From: WJMT01 sp964456985
Lineage (GTDB): Bacteria; Acidobacteriota; Aminicenantia; Aminicenantales; Aminicenantaceae
Length of the DNA stretch: 64,000 nucleotides
Assembly: GCA_964456985.1 (NCBI GenBank)
Contig: CAYWDH010000008.1
Span: 25,224 to 89,223, forward strand
Direction of reading: 5' to 3'
Every line of letters starts with the position of its first letter. Positions within the stretch are counted from its first letter, which is position 1. The position numbers and the translations under genes are program-made. The notes beneath the pieces were generated by a model. The model was given only the letters and a program-made list of their open reading frames with translations, was not told where the DNA came from and searched no databases. This document shows positions 8,809 to 17,086 of this stretch, piece by piece.

Positions 8809-9090
8809 TTATCCTTTTATAAGTTCTGAAAACTGTTCCTGATAGTCTTTAAGCGTGGCTTTATTCACTTCGTAATGGATGTGGGGGCTGACCCGTTTAT
8901 TTGTGACTAGATCCAACTGCCGGAGGATACGAAGGTGTTGGGATACAGCGGATTGCGTGATTCCCAGTTTGTAAGCTAGGGCACTGACACAAAGCGGATT
9001 CGGTGCCTGTAGCATCAGCCGCATAAGCTTCAACCGGGTAGGATCAGCCATGGCTTTTAGAAATTCCGATACTTTATCTGTGTTGTCCAT
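8809..9090 (-). CDS. ArsR-family winged-helix transcriptional regulator
   Basis: A 93-residue protein with the ArsR/SmtB fold: F-L-K-A-M-A-D-P-T-R-L-K-L-M-R-L-M-L at 9-27, then a recognition region L-A-Y-K-L-G-I-T-Q-S-A-V-S-Q-H-L-R-I-L-R at about 46-66 and a beta wing. The alpha-3 metal motif E-L-C-V-C-D-L is reduced to P-L-C-V-S-A-L, so only one of the usual Cys pair remains and the arsenic/cadmium site of classical members is absent; the effector is unknown. The ATG at 9090 is followed upstream by an operator-like palindrome at 9095-9110. It probably represses itself and the downstream Cys-rich gene. Confidence 0.85.
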   Translation of the reverse strand: MDNTDKVSEFLKAMADPTRLKLMRLMLQAPNPLCVSALAYKLGITQSAVSQHLRILRQLDLVTNKRVSPHIHYEVNKATLKDYQEQFSELIKG

Positions 9091-9094
9091 TAAT

Positions 9095-9110
9095 ATTAGT
9101 AATTGCTAAT
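9095..9110. promoter_or_regulatory. Operator-like palindrome upstream of arsR
   Basis: ATTAGTAATTGCTAAT, an imperfect palindrome four bp upstream of the arsR start codon. Its 14-bp core matches 11 of 14 positions of the perfect palindrome at 8776. Confidence 0.55.
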
Positions 9111-9188
9111 ATACTAAAATAAATTAGTCTTGTCAAGTCAAAATTAGTTTCTAAAAACAGAAAACGGGTATAAGAAAGATCAACTATT

Positions 9189-9725
9189 TCACCTATCATA
9201 AAAAAGCGCTGGGATAGTTAAATAATTTGAAATAAGTCCTGTGTGTTTAATCCCTCTCCGATCTCTATAAACAGCATTGATATAGTAACTTACCGTTCCT
9301 TTTACTGGGCCACTGAAATCTTTTTTACTGTGACACAGCTTTGGTTTTAAAACTCCTGTTTTATTAAGAGAATTAAGGGCGAAAGTCATGCCACCTGACT
9401 CTGGAGAATCATGCCATCCATCTTGAACTCTTAAAATATTGGCAATATCCATCACACATTTTATTCTTCCTTGAGGCTGGAGGTGATCTCTGAAATCTTC
9501 TATGGATCTGTTTACTTTATAATGTATTTCAATTGCCTCACAAGACCTTGTTACGTGTACATTTTGTTGCCCCTTATAGGATAGTGTTATTAAAGGAGCT
9601 GTCATTCCTAACTCATATAAATTTTCCATATGTGGAGCTGGAGTCGGAGTTGCACACGTCAATAGAAATAAAATTGGAAGGAATAATACGCTTCTAATGA
9701 TTAGACTTTTTAAATGATGTTTCAT
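9189..9725 (-). CDS. Hypothetical lipoprotein
   Basis: A 178-residue protein with signal segment and lipobox (L-P-I-L-F-L-L-T-C-A, Cys near residue 25). The mature part is about 150 residues of mixed beta strands with four Cys residues that could form disulfides; I do not recognise a domain. The ATG at 9725 is preferred over a TTG at 9752, which would overlap the upstream gene by 20 nt; with ATG the gap is 7 nt and the two genes look like an operon. Confidence 0.6.
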   Translation of the reverse strand: MKHHLKSLIIRSVLFLPILFLLTCATPTPAPHMENLYELGMTAPLITLSYKGQQNVHVTRSCEAIEIHYKVNRSIEDFRDHLQPQGRIKCVMDIANILRVQDGWHDSPESGGMTFALNSLNKTGVLKPKLCHSKKDFSGPVKGTVSYYINAVYRDRRGIKHTGLISNYLTIPALFYDR

Positions 9726-9732
9726 TCCATAT

Positions 9733-9930
9733 TCAATCTTTTTTTGTCTCAATTTTATCTGTAAATATCAAGAACAATATATAAGCTATCCAACTGAGGA
9801 TAATGGACAGCAAAATCCACAATAGTTTTTTCATTCCCTCTGTTCTTGGGGAAATCGCAATGAAAACAAGGGGAAGAAAAGCAATAACTAGGATTAATAC
9901 CAATTCTGCAGTGCCTATAGTGCCGAACAT
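9733..9930 (-). CDS. Small membrane protein, two transmembrane segments
   Basis: A 65-residue protein with hydrophobic segments at about residues 7-27 and 33-54 and a charged, Lys-rich end, a topology with both termini on the same side. The loop I-S-P-R-T-E-G-M-K-K is basic. It resembles small phospholipase_D-nuclease N-terminal-like or hypothetical membrane proteins, but no function can be assigned. It is immediately upstream of the lipoprotein gene at 9725. Confidence 0.55.
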   Translation of the reverse strand: MFGTIGTAELVLILVIAFLPLVFIAISPRTEGMKKLLWILLSIILSWIAYILFLIFTDKIETKKD

Positions 9931-10073
9931 TTCAACCTCCCTTTAATGAAAACATTCTATCATAACATAATGATAATTGGTAATAGTCATTTCTCTCCTT
10001 TTGGTTATTGAATCTCGATCTAATATGTGCTATTTATGAGAAAAGATAAGAAAGTAGGAAGGATTGAGGAGTT

Positions 10074-11207
10074 ATGTGGAATGATATCAAGAATATTCTC
10101 TTTTCAATCATCATCTTTCAATGTCTTTTCTTAACATTCTATTTGATCTCTCAAAAAGCTCGAAAACGGCTGAGTAATATCATTCTGGCCTGCATGTTGA
10201 TCTGCATCGCTCTTGCAAAGATGAATGGAGTTTTCTTTCATTTCAGAGAGCTGAATAAAATAATTCTGTCCCATGCCCCTCATCTGATTGATGCCACTTT
10301 CCCTTTTGTTTATCTCTATATCCCAATCCTCTTTTTTTACATTCTCTCCATAACAAAAAAAGGCTTTCGTTTTAAGAAGATCTATCTTGTTCATTTTATC
10401 CCTTTTGTTTTTTTCTGTGTTTATATAGGAATCAAATACGGTCTTCTCAGGGCTGATGAGATAAGGGAAATGATAAATACAGATACTCTGTATACCTCTT
10501 TTGAGACACATCTTTTTTTCTTTACAAAGTTTGTCCAGTTTTTTGTTTATGCCATTGTTTCTTTGGTGATTATCAAGAAATATCGGATGAGGATTAAAAA
10601 TCTTTATTCAACTGTCGATTCCATTAACCTGTCCTGGCTGAATTTTGTCCTTTTTGGATTTATTGTCTGGAAATCACTTGAGGCCTTTGAATATTTCTTG
10701 TGGATCTTAACGGATAATGAGTATGTGTTTATCTTTTATATTATCGCTGAAATCGTGTTTCTGGTCTTTTTAGCTCTTATGGTCTTCAAGGGGCTTAAGC
10801 AGCCGGAAATCTTTTTAGGAGTCAGCGAACCAAAATATGAGAAGACACTGCTTCCGGAGGAGATCAAAGAAGACTATAAAAAGAAATTGATGGACTATAT
10901 GGAAAGCAAAAAACCCTATTTGGATCCCTCTCTGAATCTCAAGGAGCTGGCTGAACAAGTATCCATACCTCCCCACCATCTTTCACAAATACTCAACACT
11001 CATCTTGACCAAAACTTTTTTGATTTCATCAATTCCTATCGAATAAAAGAAAGCCAAAGGCTTCTCTTAGAACAGACTTCCGGGAAAAAAACAATCTTGG
11101 AAGTCCTTTACCAGGTAGGTTTTAACTCCAAATCTGTATTCAACAATGCCTTTAAGAAATATACCGGTATGACGCCCACTCAGTTTAAGAAAGTCAATAA
11201 TTCTTAA
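10074..11207 (+). CDS. Membrane-anchored AraC-family regulator
   Basis: A 377-residue protein. Residues 1-245 contain about seven hydrophobic segments, a 7TM-type membrane sensor found in front of AraC domains in Bacteroidota and Acidobacteriota. Residues about 270-377 are the AraC double HTH (L-N-L-K-E-L-A-E-Q-V-S-I-P-P-H-H-L-S-Q-I-L-N, then the family signature V-G-F-N-S-K-S-V-F-N-N-A-F-K-K-Y-T-G-M-T-P-T-Q-F). It should bind DNA from the membrane in response to an unknown signal. A GGAG site precedes ATG 10074. It is monocistronic and its target is not evident from neighbours. Confidence 0.85.
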   Translation: MWNDIKNILFSIIIFQCLFLTFYLISQKARKRLSNIILACMLICIALAKMNGVFFHFRELNKIILSHAPHLIDATFPFVYLYIPILFFYILSITKKGFRFKKIYLVHFIPFVFFCVYIGIKYGLLRADEIREMINTDTLYTSFETHLFFFTKFVQFFVYAIVSLVIIKKYRMRIKNLYSTVDSINLSWLNFVLFGFIVWKSLEAFEYFLWILTDNEYVFIFYIIAEIVFLVFLALMVFKGLKQPEIFLGVSEPKYEKTLLPEEIKEDYKKKLMDYMESKKPYLDPSLNLKELAEQVSIPPHHLSQILNTHLDQNFFDFINSYRIKESQRLLLEQTSGKKTILEVLYQVGFNSKSVFNNAFKKYTGMTPTQFKKVNNS

Positions 11208-11298
11208 ATATTTATATGTTCGGCCTTTTTAGAGTGGCTTGTCGGAGTTATAATGTGCATATGTCTTAAGTTTGGAATTCTATTTATGGAGATACGTT

Positions 11299-12123
11299 AT
11301 GGGAAATGAAATACTGATCGATGAATTCAAAAGGGATGCGGTAAAAAGCTTGGGTTTGATCAGAGAGAAAAAACCTCTGGTTCATAATATTACCAATTAT
11401 GTTGTCATGAATTATACGGCAATGGCCCTTCTTTCAATAGGGGCATCTCCGATTATGGCGCATGCCCATGAAGAGGTTGAAGAGCTAACATCCATTGCCG
11501 GTGCGCTCGTTCTCAATATAGGCACTCTCACAACATACTGGGTTGATGCGATGGTAAAGGCAGGGAAAAAAGCAAACTCATTGAATATCCCCGTCATCTT
11601 AGATCCGGTTGGTTCCGGGGCAACAAAGATGAGAACTGAATCGGCAAGGCGGATTATACGGGAAGTGAAGCCAAGTGTTATCAGAGGAAATGCTTCTGAA
11701 ATTCTCTCTTTGGCAGATGAGAACTCAAAGACAAAAGGTGTGGATTCCCTTCATTCTGTAGAAGAGGCCGCAGAGGCGGGCAAAGTCCTTGCAGAGGAAC
11801 TTGACACTGTCCTGGCGATTACCGGAAAAGTTGACTTTATAACCGATGGGACTACCTCTTATAAAGTAATGAACGGCCATCCGATGATGGGAATGGTTAC
11901 AGGGACCGGCTGCACGGCCACCGTGATTATTGCGGCTTTTAATGCCGTGAACAGCAATCCCCTTTTAGCGGCCTCTGAGGGATTGGGGTATTTCGGTCTT
12001 GTCGGCGAAAAAGCAGCAGAAGAAGCAAGGGCCCCGGGCTCGTTTCAGATGAAAATGCTCGATTTTCTTTATTTAATTGATGAGAATAGTTTTAAAAAGG
12101 GGATCAAGGTCTCGGTCGAGTGA
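11299..12123 (+). CDS. thiM: Hydroxyethylthiazole kinase
   Basis: A 274-residue protein of normal ThiM length. It phosphorylates 4-methyl-5-(2-hydroxyethyl)thiazole in thiamine salvage. Seen: N-I-T-N-Y-V-V-M-N-Y-T-A-M-A-L-L-S-I-G-A-S-P-I-M near the start, V-I-L-D-P-V-G-S-G-A, and the anion-hole/catalytic loop V-T-G-T-G-C-T-A-T near residue 195. The ATG at 11299 with GGAG 8 nt upstream is preferred over a TTG at 11272. thiE follows 34 bp downstream; thiD is not nearby. No TPP riboswitch was recognised in the short leader. Confidence 0.95.
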   Translation: MGNEILIDEFKRDAVKSLGLIREKKPLVHNITNYVVMNYTAMALLSIGASPIMAHAHEEVEELTSIAGALVLNIGTLTTYWVDAMVKAGKKANSLNIPVILDPVGSGATKMRTESARRIIREVKPSVIRGNASEILSLADENSKTKGVDSLHSVEEAAEAGKVLAEELDTVLAITGKVDFITDGTTSYKVMNGHPMMGMVTGTGCTATVIIAAFNAVNSNPLLAASEGLGYFGLVGEKAAEEARAPGSFQMKMLDFLYLIDENSFKKGIKVSVE

Positions 12124-12157
12124 TAAGGGAGAGAGAAGTTCGTTTTAAGAGCGGAAA

Positions 12158-12817
12158 ATGAGAGTGGATTATACATTATATCTTGTAACAGACAGGAAGC
12201 AACTCCTCGGAAGAGATATTCTCGATGTGGTGAGCAGAGCTGTTGACGGAGGAGTTACACTTGTTCAGCTAAGGGAAAAGGAGGCCACGGCAAGGGAATT
12301 TTTGACGATCGGGAGGAAAATAAAAGAACTTTTAACAGACAAAGGAATTCCTTTGATCATTAATGATCGAATAGACATTGCTTTAGCGCTTGATGCGGAT
12401 GGGGTCCATCTTGGCAGGGACGATATGCCCATTGGGATCGCAAGAAGGATGCTGGGAAGAAGCAAAATTATAGGATTGTCAGCAGAGACTCTTGAAGATG
12501 TCCGGTCGCCAGATATGAAGTATGCGGATTATATTGGGGTTAGTCCGGTCTATACAACGCCAACCAAACCGGAACTTAAAAGCGCACTAGGGATAGAGGG
12601 TTTGAGAAAAATAAGAGAGGCAACAAAACTTCCTCTGGTTGCTATTGGAGGAATGAAAGCTGATAATTGCCGGGAGGCAGTGGAAAACGGGGCTGACGGA
12701 ATAGCCGTTGTCTCTGCCATATGTTCATCTCCTGATCCGGAGAAGGCAGCAAGGGAGATCCTTTCAAATATTAAAAAGGGGAGAAAAAACTTAAAGGCAC
12801 TTAAAACACATACTTAA
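12158..12817 (+). CDS. thiE: Thiamine-phosphate synthase
   Basis: A 219-residue TIM-barrel protein that joins hydroxymethylpyrimidine pyrophosphate and thiazole phosphate to thiamine phosphate. Seen: L-V-Q-L-R-E-K, I-I-N-D-R-I-D-I-A-L-A-L-D-A-D-G-V-H-L-G-R-D-D, G-V-S-P-V-Y-T-T-P-T-K, A-I-G-G-M and G-I-A-V-V-S-A-I, all standard ThiE motifs in order. It forms a thiM-thiE salvage pair. The last 17 nt overlap the 3' end of a convergent small membrane protein gene. Confidence 0.95.
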   Translation: MRVDYTLYLVTDRKQLLGRDILDVVSRAVDGGVTLVQLREKEATAREFLTIGRKIKELLTDKGIPLIINDRIDIALALDADGVHLGRDDMPIGIARRMLGRSKIIGLSAETLEDVRSPDMKYADYIGVSPVYTTPTKPELKSALGIEGLRKIREATKLPLVAIGGMKADNCREAVENGADGIAVVSAICSSPDPEKAAREILSNIKKGRKNLKALKTHT

Positions 12818-13025
12818 AAAGCACAAAAATAACGAGAATAAGCAGAGCGATTTGGTATCCTGCGACCACAGCTGCTTTCCAGGAATCTATGGTTTTATCA
12901 TTATTCCACCATTCTGATAGAGTGTTTGGTTCTTTTTTTATGATATCTCTCACTGTTTTCACAATACCTACTAGAGGGATCAGTTCTCCCTTTAACGGGC
13001 GTTCTTTCTTTTGTTCTTGTTCCAT
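12801..13025 (-). CDS. Small single-pass membrane protein
   Basis: A 74-residue protein with a charged N-terminal half (M-E-Q-E-Q-K-K-E-R-P-L-K) and one C-terminal transmembrane helix (about residues 54-73, I-A-L-L-I-L-V-I-F-V-L-F). No family recognised. It converges on thiE with a 17-nt overlap and is 68 bp upstream of the ABC permease's stop, so it may end the TetR-ABC transcript. A GGAGGATAG site precedes the ATG at 13025. Confidence 0.55.
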   Translation of the reverse strand: MEQEQKKERPLKGELIPLVGIVKTVRDIIKKEPNTLSEWWNNDKTIDSWKAAVVAGYQIALLILVIFVLFKYVF

Positions 13026-13093
13026 TACTATCCTCCAGTGATATTTATATTATATATTTATTATTCAAGCTATAGAAATCTTTTAATCTTCCA

Positions 13094-13876
13094 TCAGTAG
13101 GCGTGGTCAGCGAAGCGCCACCATCCTATTGTGCCCCATAATCCCACAAGTCCTGTGATCAGAACAATGAAGTAACTGACAGGGCTGAGATGTACATTGA
13201 GTGTGATCTGGCTGTAAATAGATGGGATGGACCAAGGGAAATATTCTCCCCAGCCTAGAACACCAACGATTTGAGCGAGAATGATCATAAAAATGGCAAA
13301 ACCTATGGCAGGGAAATAACTTTTGCTGATGTTTGCGACAAAGGCAATAGCCCATGACAGCAGGACCGCCATTAAAGAAATAATGATGTAGCGGTATATT
13401 CCCTCCCACAGCAGCTGACTGCTGTATTCGGGAAGTTTGAGGAGAAAACCAAAAACGATTCCGATGAAAAGCGCCAGCAAAGAATAAAGGAAAGACCAGA
13501 GAGATATGAGGATAAACTTTGCCAAAACGATCATGGTGCGGGAAGTCGGAAGAACCAGAAGGTCGGTTATGGTCTTGTCTATATACTCCTGCCCGAAAAC
13601 CCAGGAGGCAATAAAACTGTATATGATGATACCGCCGATAGCAATGGCTTGACAAAAGAGATTGAGGTAGGTAATCCAGCTAGCCGTTCCTGCCAAAAGC
13701 TGTGCTTTAGTGCTTATGATTCCCAGATTTTTGGCTCCCTCCGGATTTTTTAAAATAATCATAAAAAGCGCCCCTGCAAGGGAAATGAAAAGAACAGCGA
13801 TGAGAGTGATTAGAGGCACCTTTGTTCGCTTTGATTTGCTCGCTTCGATCAATAGGACATTAAGTAGTTGATTCAT
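13094..13876 (-). CDS. ABC-2 type transporter permease
   Basis: A 260-residue membrane protein with six hydrophobic segments, as in ABC-2 exporter permeases. F-I-A-S-W-V-F-G-Q-E-Y-I-D-K-T-I-T-D-L-L-V-L-P-T-S-R is the elbow/coupling region typical of this family. It overlaps the ATPase gene by 17 nt, so the pair should form one transporter. Cargo is unknown; a nearby TetR suggests drug or lipid export under ligand control. Confidence 0.85.
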   Translation of the reverse strand: MNQLLNVLLIEASKSKRTKVPLITLIAVLFISLAGALFMIILKNPEGAKNLGIISTKAQLLAGTASWITYLNLFCQAIAIGGIIIYSFIASWVFGQEYIDKTITDLLVLPTSRTMIVLAKFILISLWSFLYSLLALFIGIVFGFLLKLPEYSSQLLWEGIYRYIIISLMAVLLSWAIAFVANISKSYFPAIGFAIFMIILAQIVGVLGWGEYFPWSIPSIYSQITLNVHLSPVSYFIVLITGLVGLWGTIGWWRFADHAY

Positions 13877-14783
13877 GTCTTCTCACCTTGTTTAAAAAAT
13901 GTTCTTCCAGGTCTTCTTTTTCCACATTTAATTTGTTAAGAGGAATGTCTTTTTTTATAAGCTCTACAGCCAAATTTTCAGGATTTTTGATAAAACTCGG
14001 GTCAGCGATCTCCACTTCGCCAGAGTCATTTATGTGTGGATGCAGTCCCTGCTCCTTAAGGGCGGACAGCAGTTTTGGCCTGTCAGCCGCATCTAAAACC
14101 AGCTTTTCCTGCATTTTTTCCTTAAGGCTTTCTATATCCATCTCTTCAATCAAGACCCCTTCATGGATGATACCGATTCTGGTTGTGAATCGATAGATTT
14201 CCCCCAAGATATGGCTGGATATGAAGATAGTGACTCCGTCGTTTTCTGAAAGGGATCGAAGCAGATTCCTTATTTCAACGATACCCGCAGGATCCATTCC
14301 ATTAGTGGGCTCATCCAGAATAAGAAGCTGTGGTTTGTGAAGGAGAGCTTTGGCAACAGCCAGTCTTTGAAAATTACCATGCGAGAGGTGTTTTGATTTT
14401 CTTTTCCGGTACCGGACAAGATTCAATTTTTCCATAACTTCATAGACACTTTTTTTATCCTTTATTTGGTAGAGTTTTCTGGATAATTCAAGATTTTCCT
14501 CAACTGTTAATTGCGGGTAGGCTGTGGCCCGCTCCACAAGAAATCCTACTTTTGACCAGATTTTTGTGGACAGAGAGCTTATTTTCTGTCCGAAAAGCGC
14601 GACATCACCCTCTGTGGGTTTTATCATGCCCAGGAGCATGCGAATGGTTGTAGTTTTGCCGGCTCCATTTAGTCCGATAAATCCGTAGATTTCCCCCTTG
14701 CTGATGCTCAAATTGAGGGATTTCACTGCTGCAAAGGAACCGTATTTTTTGGTTATTCTGTTTGTTTTTATGATGGTTTCCAT
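13860..14783 (-). CDS. ABC transporter ATP-binding protein
   Basis: A 307-residue protein with Walker A G-L-N-G-A-G-K-T-T (about 38-46), Walker B L-L-I-L-D-E-P-T-N-G-M-D-P, and the switch His in F-I-S-S-H-I-L. The C-loop reads L-S-H-G-N-F-Q-R in place of the standard L-S-G-G-Q-x-Q-R. A ~85-residue C-terminal extension with beta-strand character follows the nucleotide-binding domain, as in ABC-2 exporter ATPases. It lies between tetR (13 bp upstream) and the permease gene (17-nt overlap), one operon. Confidence 0.9.
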   Translation of the reverse strand: METIIKTNRITKKYGSFAAVKSLNLSISKGEIYGFIGLNGAGKTTTIRMLLGMIKPTEGDVALFGQKISSLSTKIWSKVGFLVERATAYPQLTVEENLELSRKLYQIKDKKSVYEVMEKLNLVRYRKRKSKHLSHGNFQRLAVAKALLHKPQLLILDEPTNGMDPAGIVEIRNLLRSLSENDGVTIFISSHILGEIYRFTTRIGIIHEGVLIEEMDIESLKEKMQEKLVLDAADRPKLLSALKEQGLHPHINDSGEVEIADPSFIKNPENLAVELIKKDIPLNKLNVEKEDLEEHFLNKVRRHESTT

Positions 14784-14796
14784 GGGTTTTCCGTTT

Positions 14797-15402
14797 CTAA
14801 TGTTTTTTCACCAGTCCGGAGGCGACAAGATCAATCAAAAGGTCAATGGCCTCAGGATAGTTTTCGCCGCCCAGTGAATCTTTAAAGAGTGAGCTTGTTA
14901 TAATAAGACGTATGACCCCGGCAGCAGCTCTTGGGTCAGCATCTATGAGAAATCCCTGCTCCTGCCATTTGGATAAAAAGTTGAGCATCCAGTCCTCGTC
15001 AGCTCTAATATGCTGCGCAAACCGGTCCTGAGGAATAGCCCGTAAAGCCTGCTCACGCTCTTCCTGATCGTACATCCTCCTAATCAGAGGATCGGTTTCC
15101 ATTATACGCAGGCCTTCGAGAATAAAAGATTTCAGCGCTTCTTTAGTGATAGGGGCTTTGACCGCAAGTTTATCCATGATTTGTTTTCGGATTTCTCCTT
15201 CTAATGATTCGATGATCTCAAGGTACAATTCCTCTTTTGAGTCGAAAAAGGAATAAAATGAGCCTTTGGAAATACCTGCAGTCCGGACAAGGTCCTCTAT
15301 ACTGGTCTTTTTAAGGCCAAATGTTCCGAATAGTTCCCGTCCTTTGTCTATCAGTTTTTGACGGATGACCTGACGTTCGTGTTCATTAAATGCTCTTGCC
15401 AT
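14797..15402 (-). CDS. TetR-family transcriptional regulator
   Basis: A 201-residue protein. The N-terminal HTH reads I-D-K-G-R-E-L-F-G-T-F-G-L-K-K-T-S-I-E-D-L-V-R-T-A-G-I-S-K-G-S-F-Y-S-F-F-D-S-K-E-E-L-Y (residues about 18-60, split here by hyphens), the classic TetR module; the C-terminal ~140 residues form an unassigned ligand domain. It leads the ABC operon and probably represses it. The leader contains a tandem TCATAGGT pair (near 15451-15465) and AATAGAT copies, candidate operators. Confidence 0.9.
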   Translation of the reverse strand: MARAFNEHERQVIRQKLIDKGRELFGTFGLKKTSIEDLVRTAGISKGSFYSFFDSKEELYLEIIESLEGEIRKQIMDKLAVKAPITKEALKSFILEGLRIMETDPLIRRMYDQEEREQALRAIPQDRFAQHIRADEDWMLNFLSKWQEQGFLIDADPRAAAGVIRLIITSSLFKDSLGGENYPEAIDLLIDLVASGLVKKH

Positions 15403-15504
15403 AGTGTTTTCTCTAAGCTCGTATATAGCTATGACCCAATAGATATATTATTCATAGGTTCATAGGTATGATAAACGCTATATATCTATATGTCAATAGA
15501 TTTA

Positions 15505-16005
15505 TTAAGAAAAAGGAAGATATCTGACAGGATTTTTGGTCCAGGCTAGAAATTTTTCAAAATTTGAAAAAGAAATCCCCACTGTGGCTGTATTCACATT
15601 GGGATGGAAGTTGACTTCCTCTGCGTCTTTGAGGTCTTTGTCGATAATGACCTGAACTTTGTTCTCATGGTCATTGATCAATCCAAAAGGGGATACAGAA
15701 CCGGGTTCCAAATCGAGGTGCTTTTTTAACCTTTCAGGGGAAGCAAAGCTCAAACGGTCCTCTCCCAGCTTGTGTCTTAGAGACTTGAGATCCGCAGACT
15801 TAGAAGCTTCCAGGATTACCAGATAATGGTGATTTCCTTTTTTATTGCGCAGGAAAAGATTCTTGCAGTGAGCCCCCCGAATCTGTGTCCAGTGCTTTTC
15901 AGCTTGTTCCACTGTGTAAACAGGAGGATGATGGTGCTCGGTAAAGGGAATCTTCAGTTGCTTCAGTAATTCGCAGACTCGTTTTTCGTTTTCAGTTGGT
16001 GCCAT
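15505..16005 (-). CDS. Prolyl-tRNA editing deacylase (YbaK/ProXp-ala type)
   Basis: A 166-residue single-domain protein of the PrdX/ProXp family, which hydrolyses mischarged Ala-tRNA-Pro (or related) in trans. Seen: P-F-T-E-H-H-H-P-P-V-Y-T-V-E-Q-A-E, H-C-K-N-L-F-L-R-N-K-K-G (the conserved Lys), P-E-R-L-K-K-H-L-D-L-E-P-G-S-V-S-P-F-G-L, V-N-F-H-P-N-V-N-T-A-T-V. Monocistronic and read opposite to the next gene. The family is clear; the substrate is inferred from it. Confidence 0.85.
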   Translation of the reverse strand: MAPTENEKRVCELLKQLKIPFTEHHHPPVYTVEQAEKHWTQIRGAHCKNLFLRNKKGNHHYLVILEASKSADLKSLRHKLGEDRLSFASPERLKKHLDLEPGSVSPFGLINDHENKVQVIIDKDLKDAEEVNFHPNVNTATVGISFSNFEKFLAWTKNPVRYLPFS

Positions 16006-16206
16006 ATCGCTTTTTATTTTTTTGATTCTTATAGGCTATCATATAAACAATTCAGCAATTAGTCTAGAATGTTCTGTTTTTTATCAGCCTAAAGTCTGGT
16101 TTTCATGATAACAAAACACATGAAGTGAAAATTACATTGAAAAACACTGACCTGTTGGATAAAATAGAGCCAATTGCTTAATAATTTCAAGGGGAAAGGA
16201 TAAAAG

Positions 16207-17085
16207 ATGCAAATATCACGTGATATCAAAATATTCATTTTTTGTCTGTTGTTCTTTGTGGTAGTGGCGGTTAAAGTTTATCCTGAAGGCAAAAAGGCGA
16301 AAATCGACTTTAAGATTTCAGGAGGATTAAGCTATCTGCAATTAGGGGATTGGAATGCCCATCTAACAGGATGGAATGACTCAAGAAGAAAGGATGTGGA
16401 GGCTGAAGGAGGCAAGGTCATTAGTGAAAATCAACCCCTTCACTGGAGCTTGGAGATGGAAGGAGAATTTATCTATTCTCTCAGCTCTCGGTTTGCTGTT
16501 GGATTAGGTACAGGATACATACACGGCAAAGTCGATGATAGCGCAGAAACCTTGACCGACAGCATCACAGTTTTGAATTTCAATAATTTTAAAGTGAGTG
16601 CCATCCCTTTGAAAACAAAAGCATATTATGTTCTGAATGTATCGCCAAAAGCCCGGATTTCGTTAGGTGGGGGTGTGGGCTATTATTTTGCCCGTCTCAA
16701 CCAGCACTACCGGAGAGAGCCTGGAACAGGTTACTGGATTGAAACAGATATGACTGGAAAATGTTCAGGCTTTGGTGCTGAAGGCAGTATAAGTTTTGAG
16801 TATGCGGTTAAGAGCAGCCTATCCGTTTTTATTGAGGGATTGGGAAGATATGCCAGGATCAGCGGTGTGACCGGAACGCGAGAGAGGCACGATTCTAATA
16901 ATTGGAGCGATTCAATTGAAGGATCTTATTATGCATTGGATCGTGAAAGGTCAGGAGAATGGTATCCTGTGGTTAATATTGCCACTGAAGCTCCATCTGA
17001 AGAAGGAACAAGGAATGTCCGGGATGCCATACTGGACTTTTCAGGATTTACTATTAGAGCAGGATTGAAGATCAGGTTATTTTAA
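16207..17085 (+). CDS. Outer-membrane beta-barrel protein
   Basis: A 292-residue protein with a signal peptide (about residues 8-28) and a run of amphipathic beta strands rich in Gly and aromatic residues, e.g. G-L-G-T-G-Y-I-H-G and I-S-L-G-G-G-V-G-Y-Y-F-A-R-L, ending in an aromatic residue (R-L-F), the usual signal for outer-membrane assembly. It resembles eight-stranded OmpA/OmpW-like barrels but no specific family is recognised. A long AAGGGGAAAGGA precedes the ATG. Confidence 0.7.
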   Translation: MQISRDIKIFIFCLLFFVVVAVKVYPEGKKAKIDFKISGGLSYLQLGDWNAHLTGWNDSRRKDVEAEGGKVISENQPLHWSLEMEGEFIYSLSSRFAVGLGTGYIHGKVDDSAETLTDSITVLNFNNFKVSAIPLKTKAYYVLNVSPKARISLGGGVGYYFARLNQHYRREPGTGYWIETDMTGKCSGFGAEGSISFEYAVKSSLSVFIEGLGRYARISGVTGTRERHDSNNWSDSIEGSYYALDRERSGEWYPVVNIATEAPSEEGTRNVRDAILDFSGFTIRAGLKIRLF

Positions 17086-17086
17086 A

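Noticed and set aside
11208..11298. TPP riboswitch upstream of thiM
   Set aside because: The leader is only ~90 bp and the conserved THI-box stretches could not be found.
13107..13655. 182-codon ORF on the minus strand inside the ABC permease region
   Set aside because: It overlaps the permease in another frame, has an unlikely composition and no ribosome site; the permease has clear membrane segments and a family motif.
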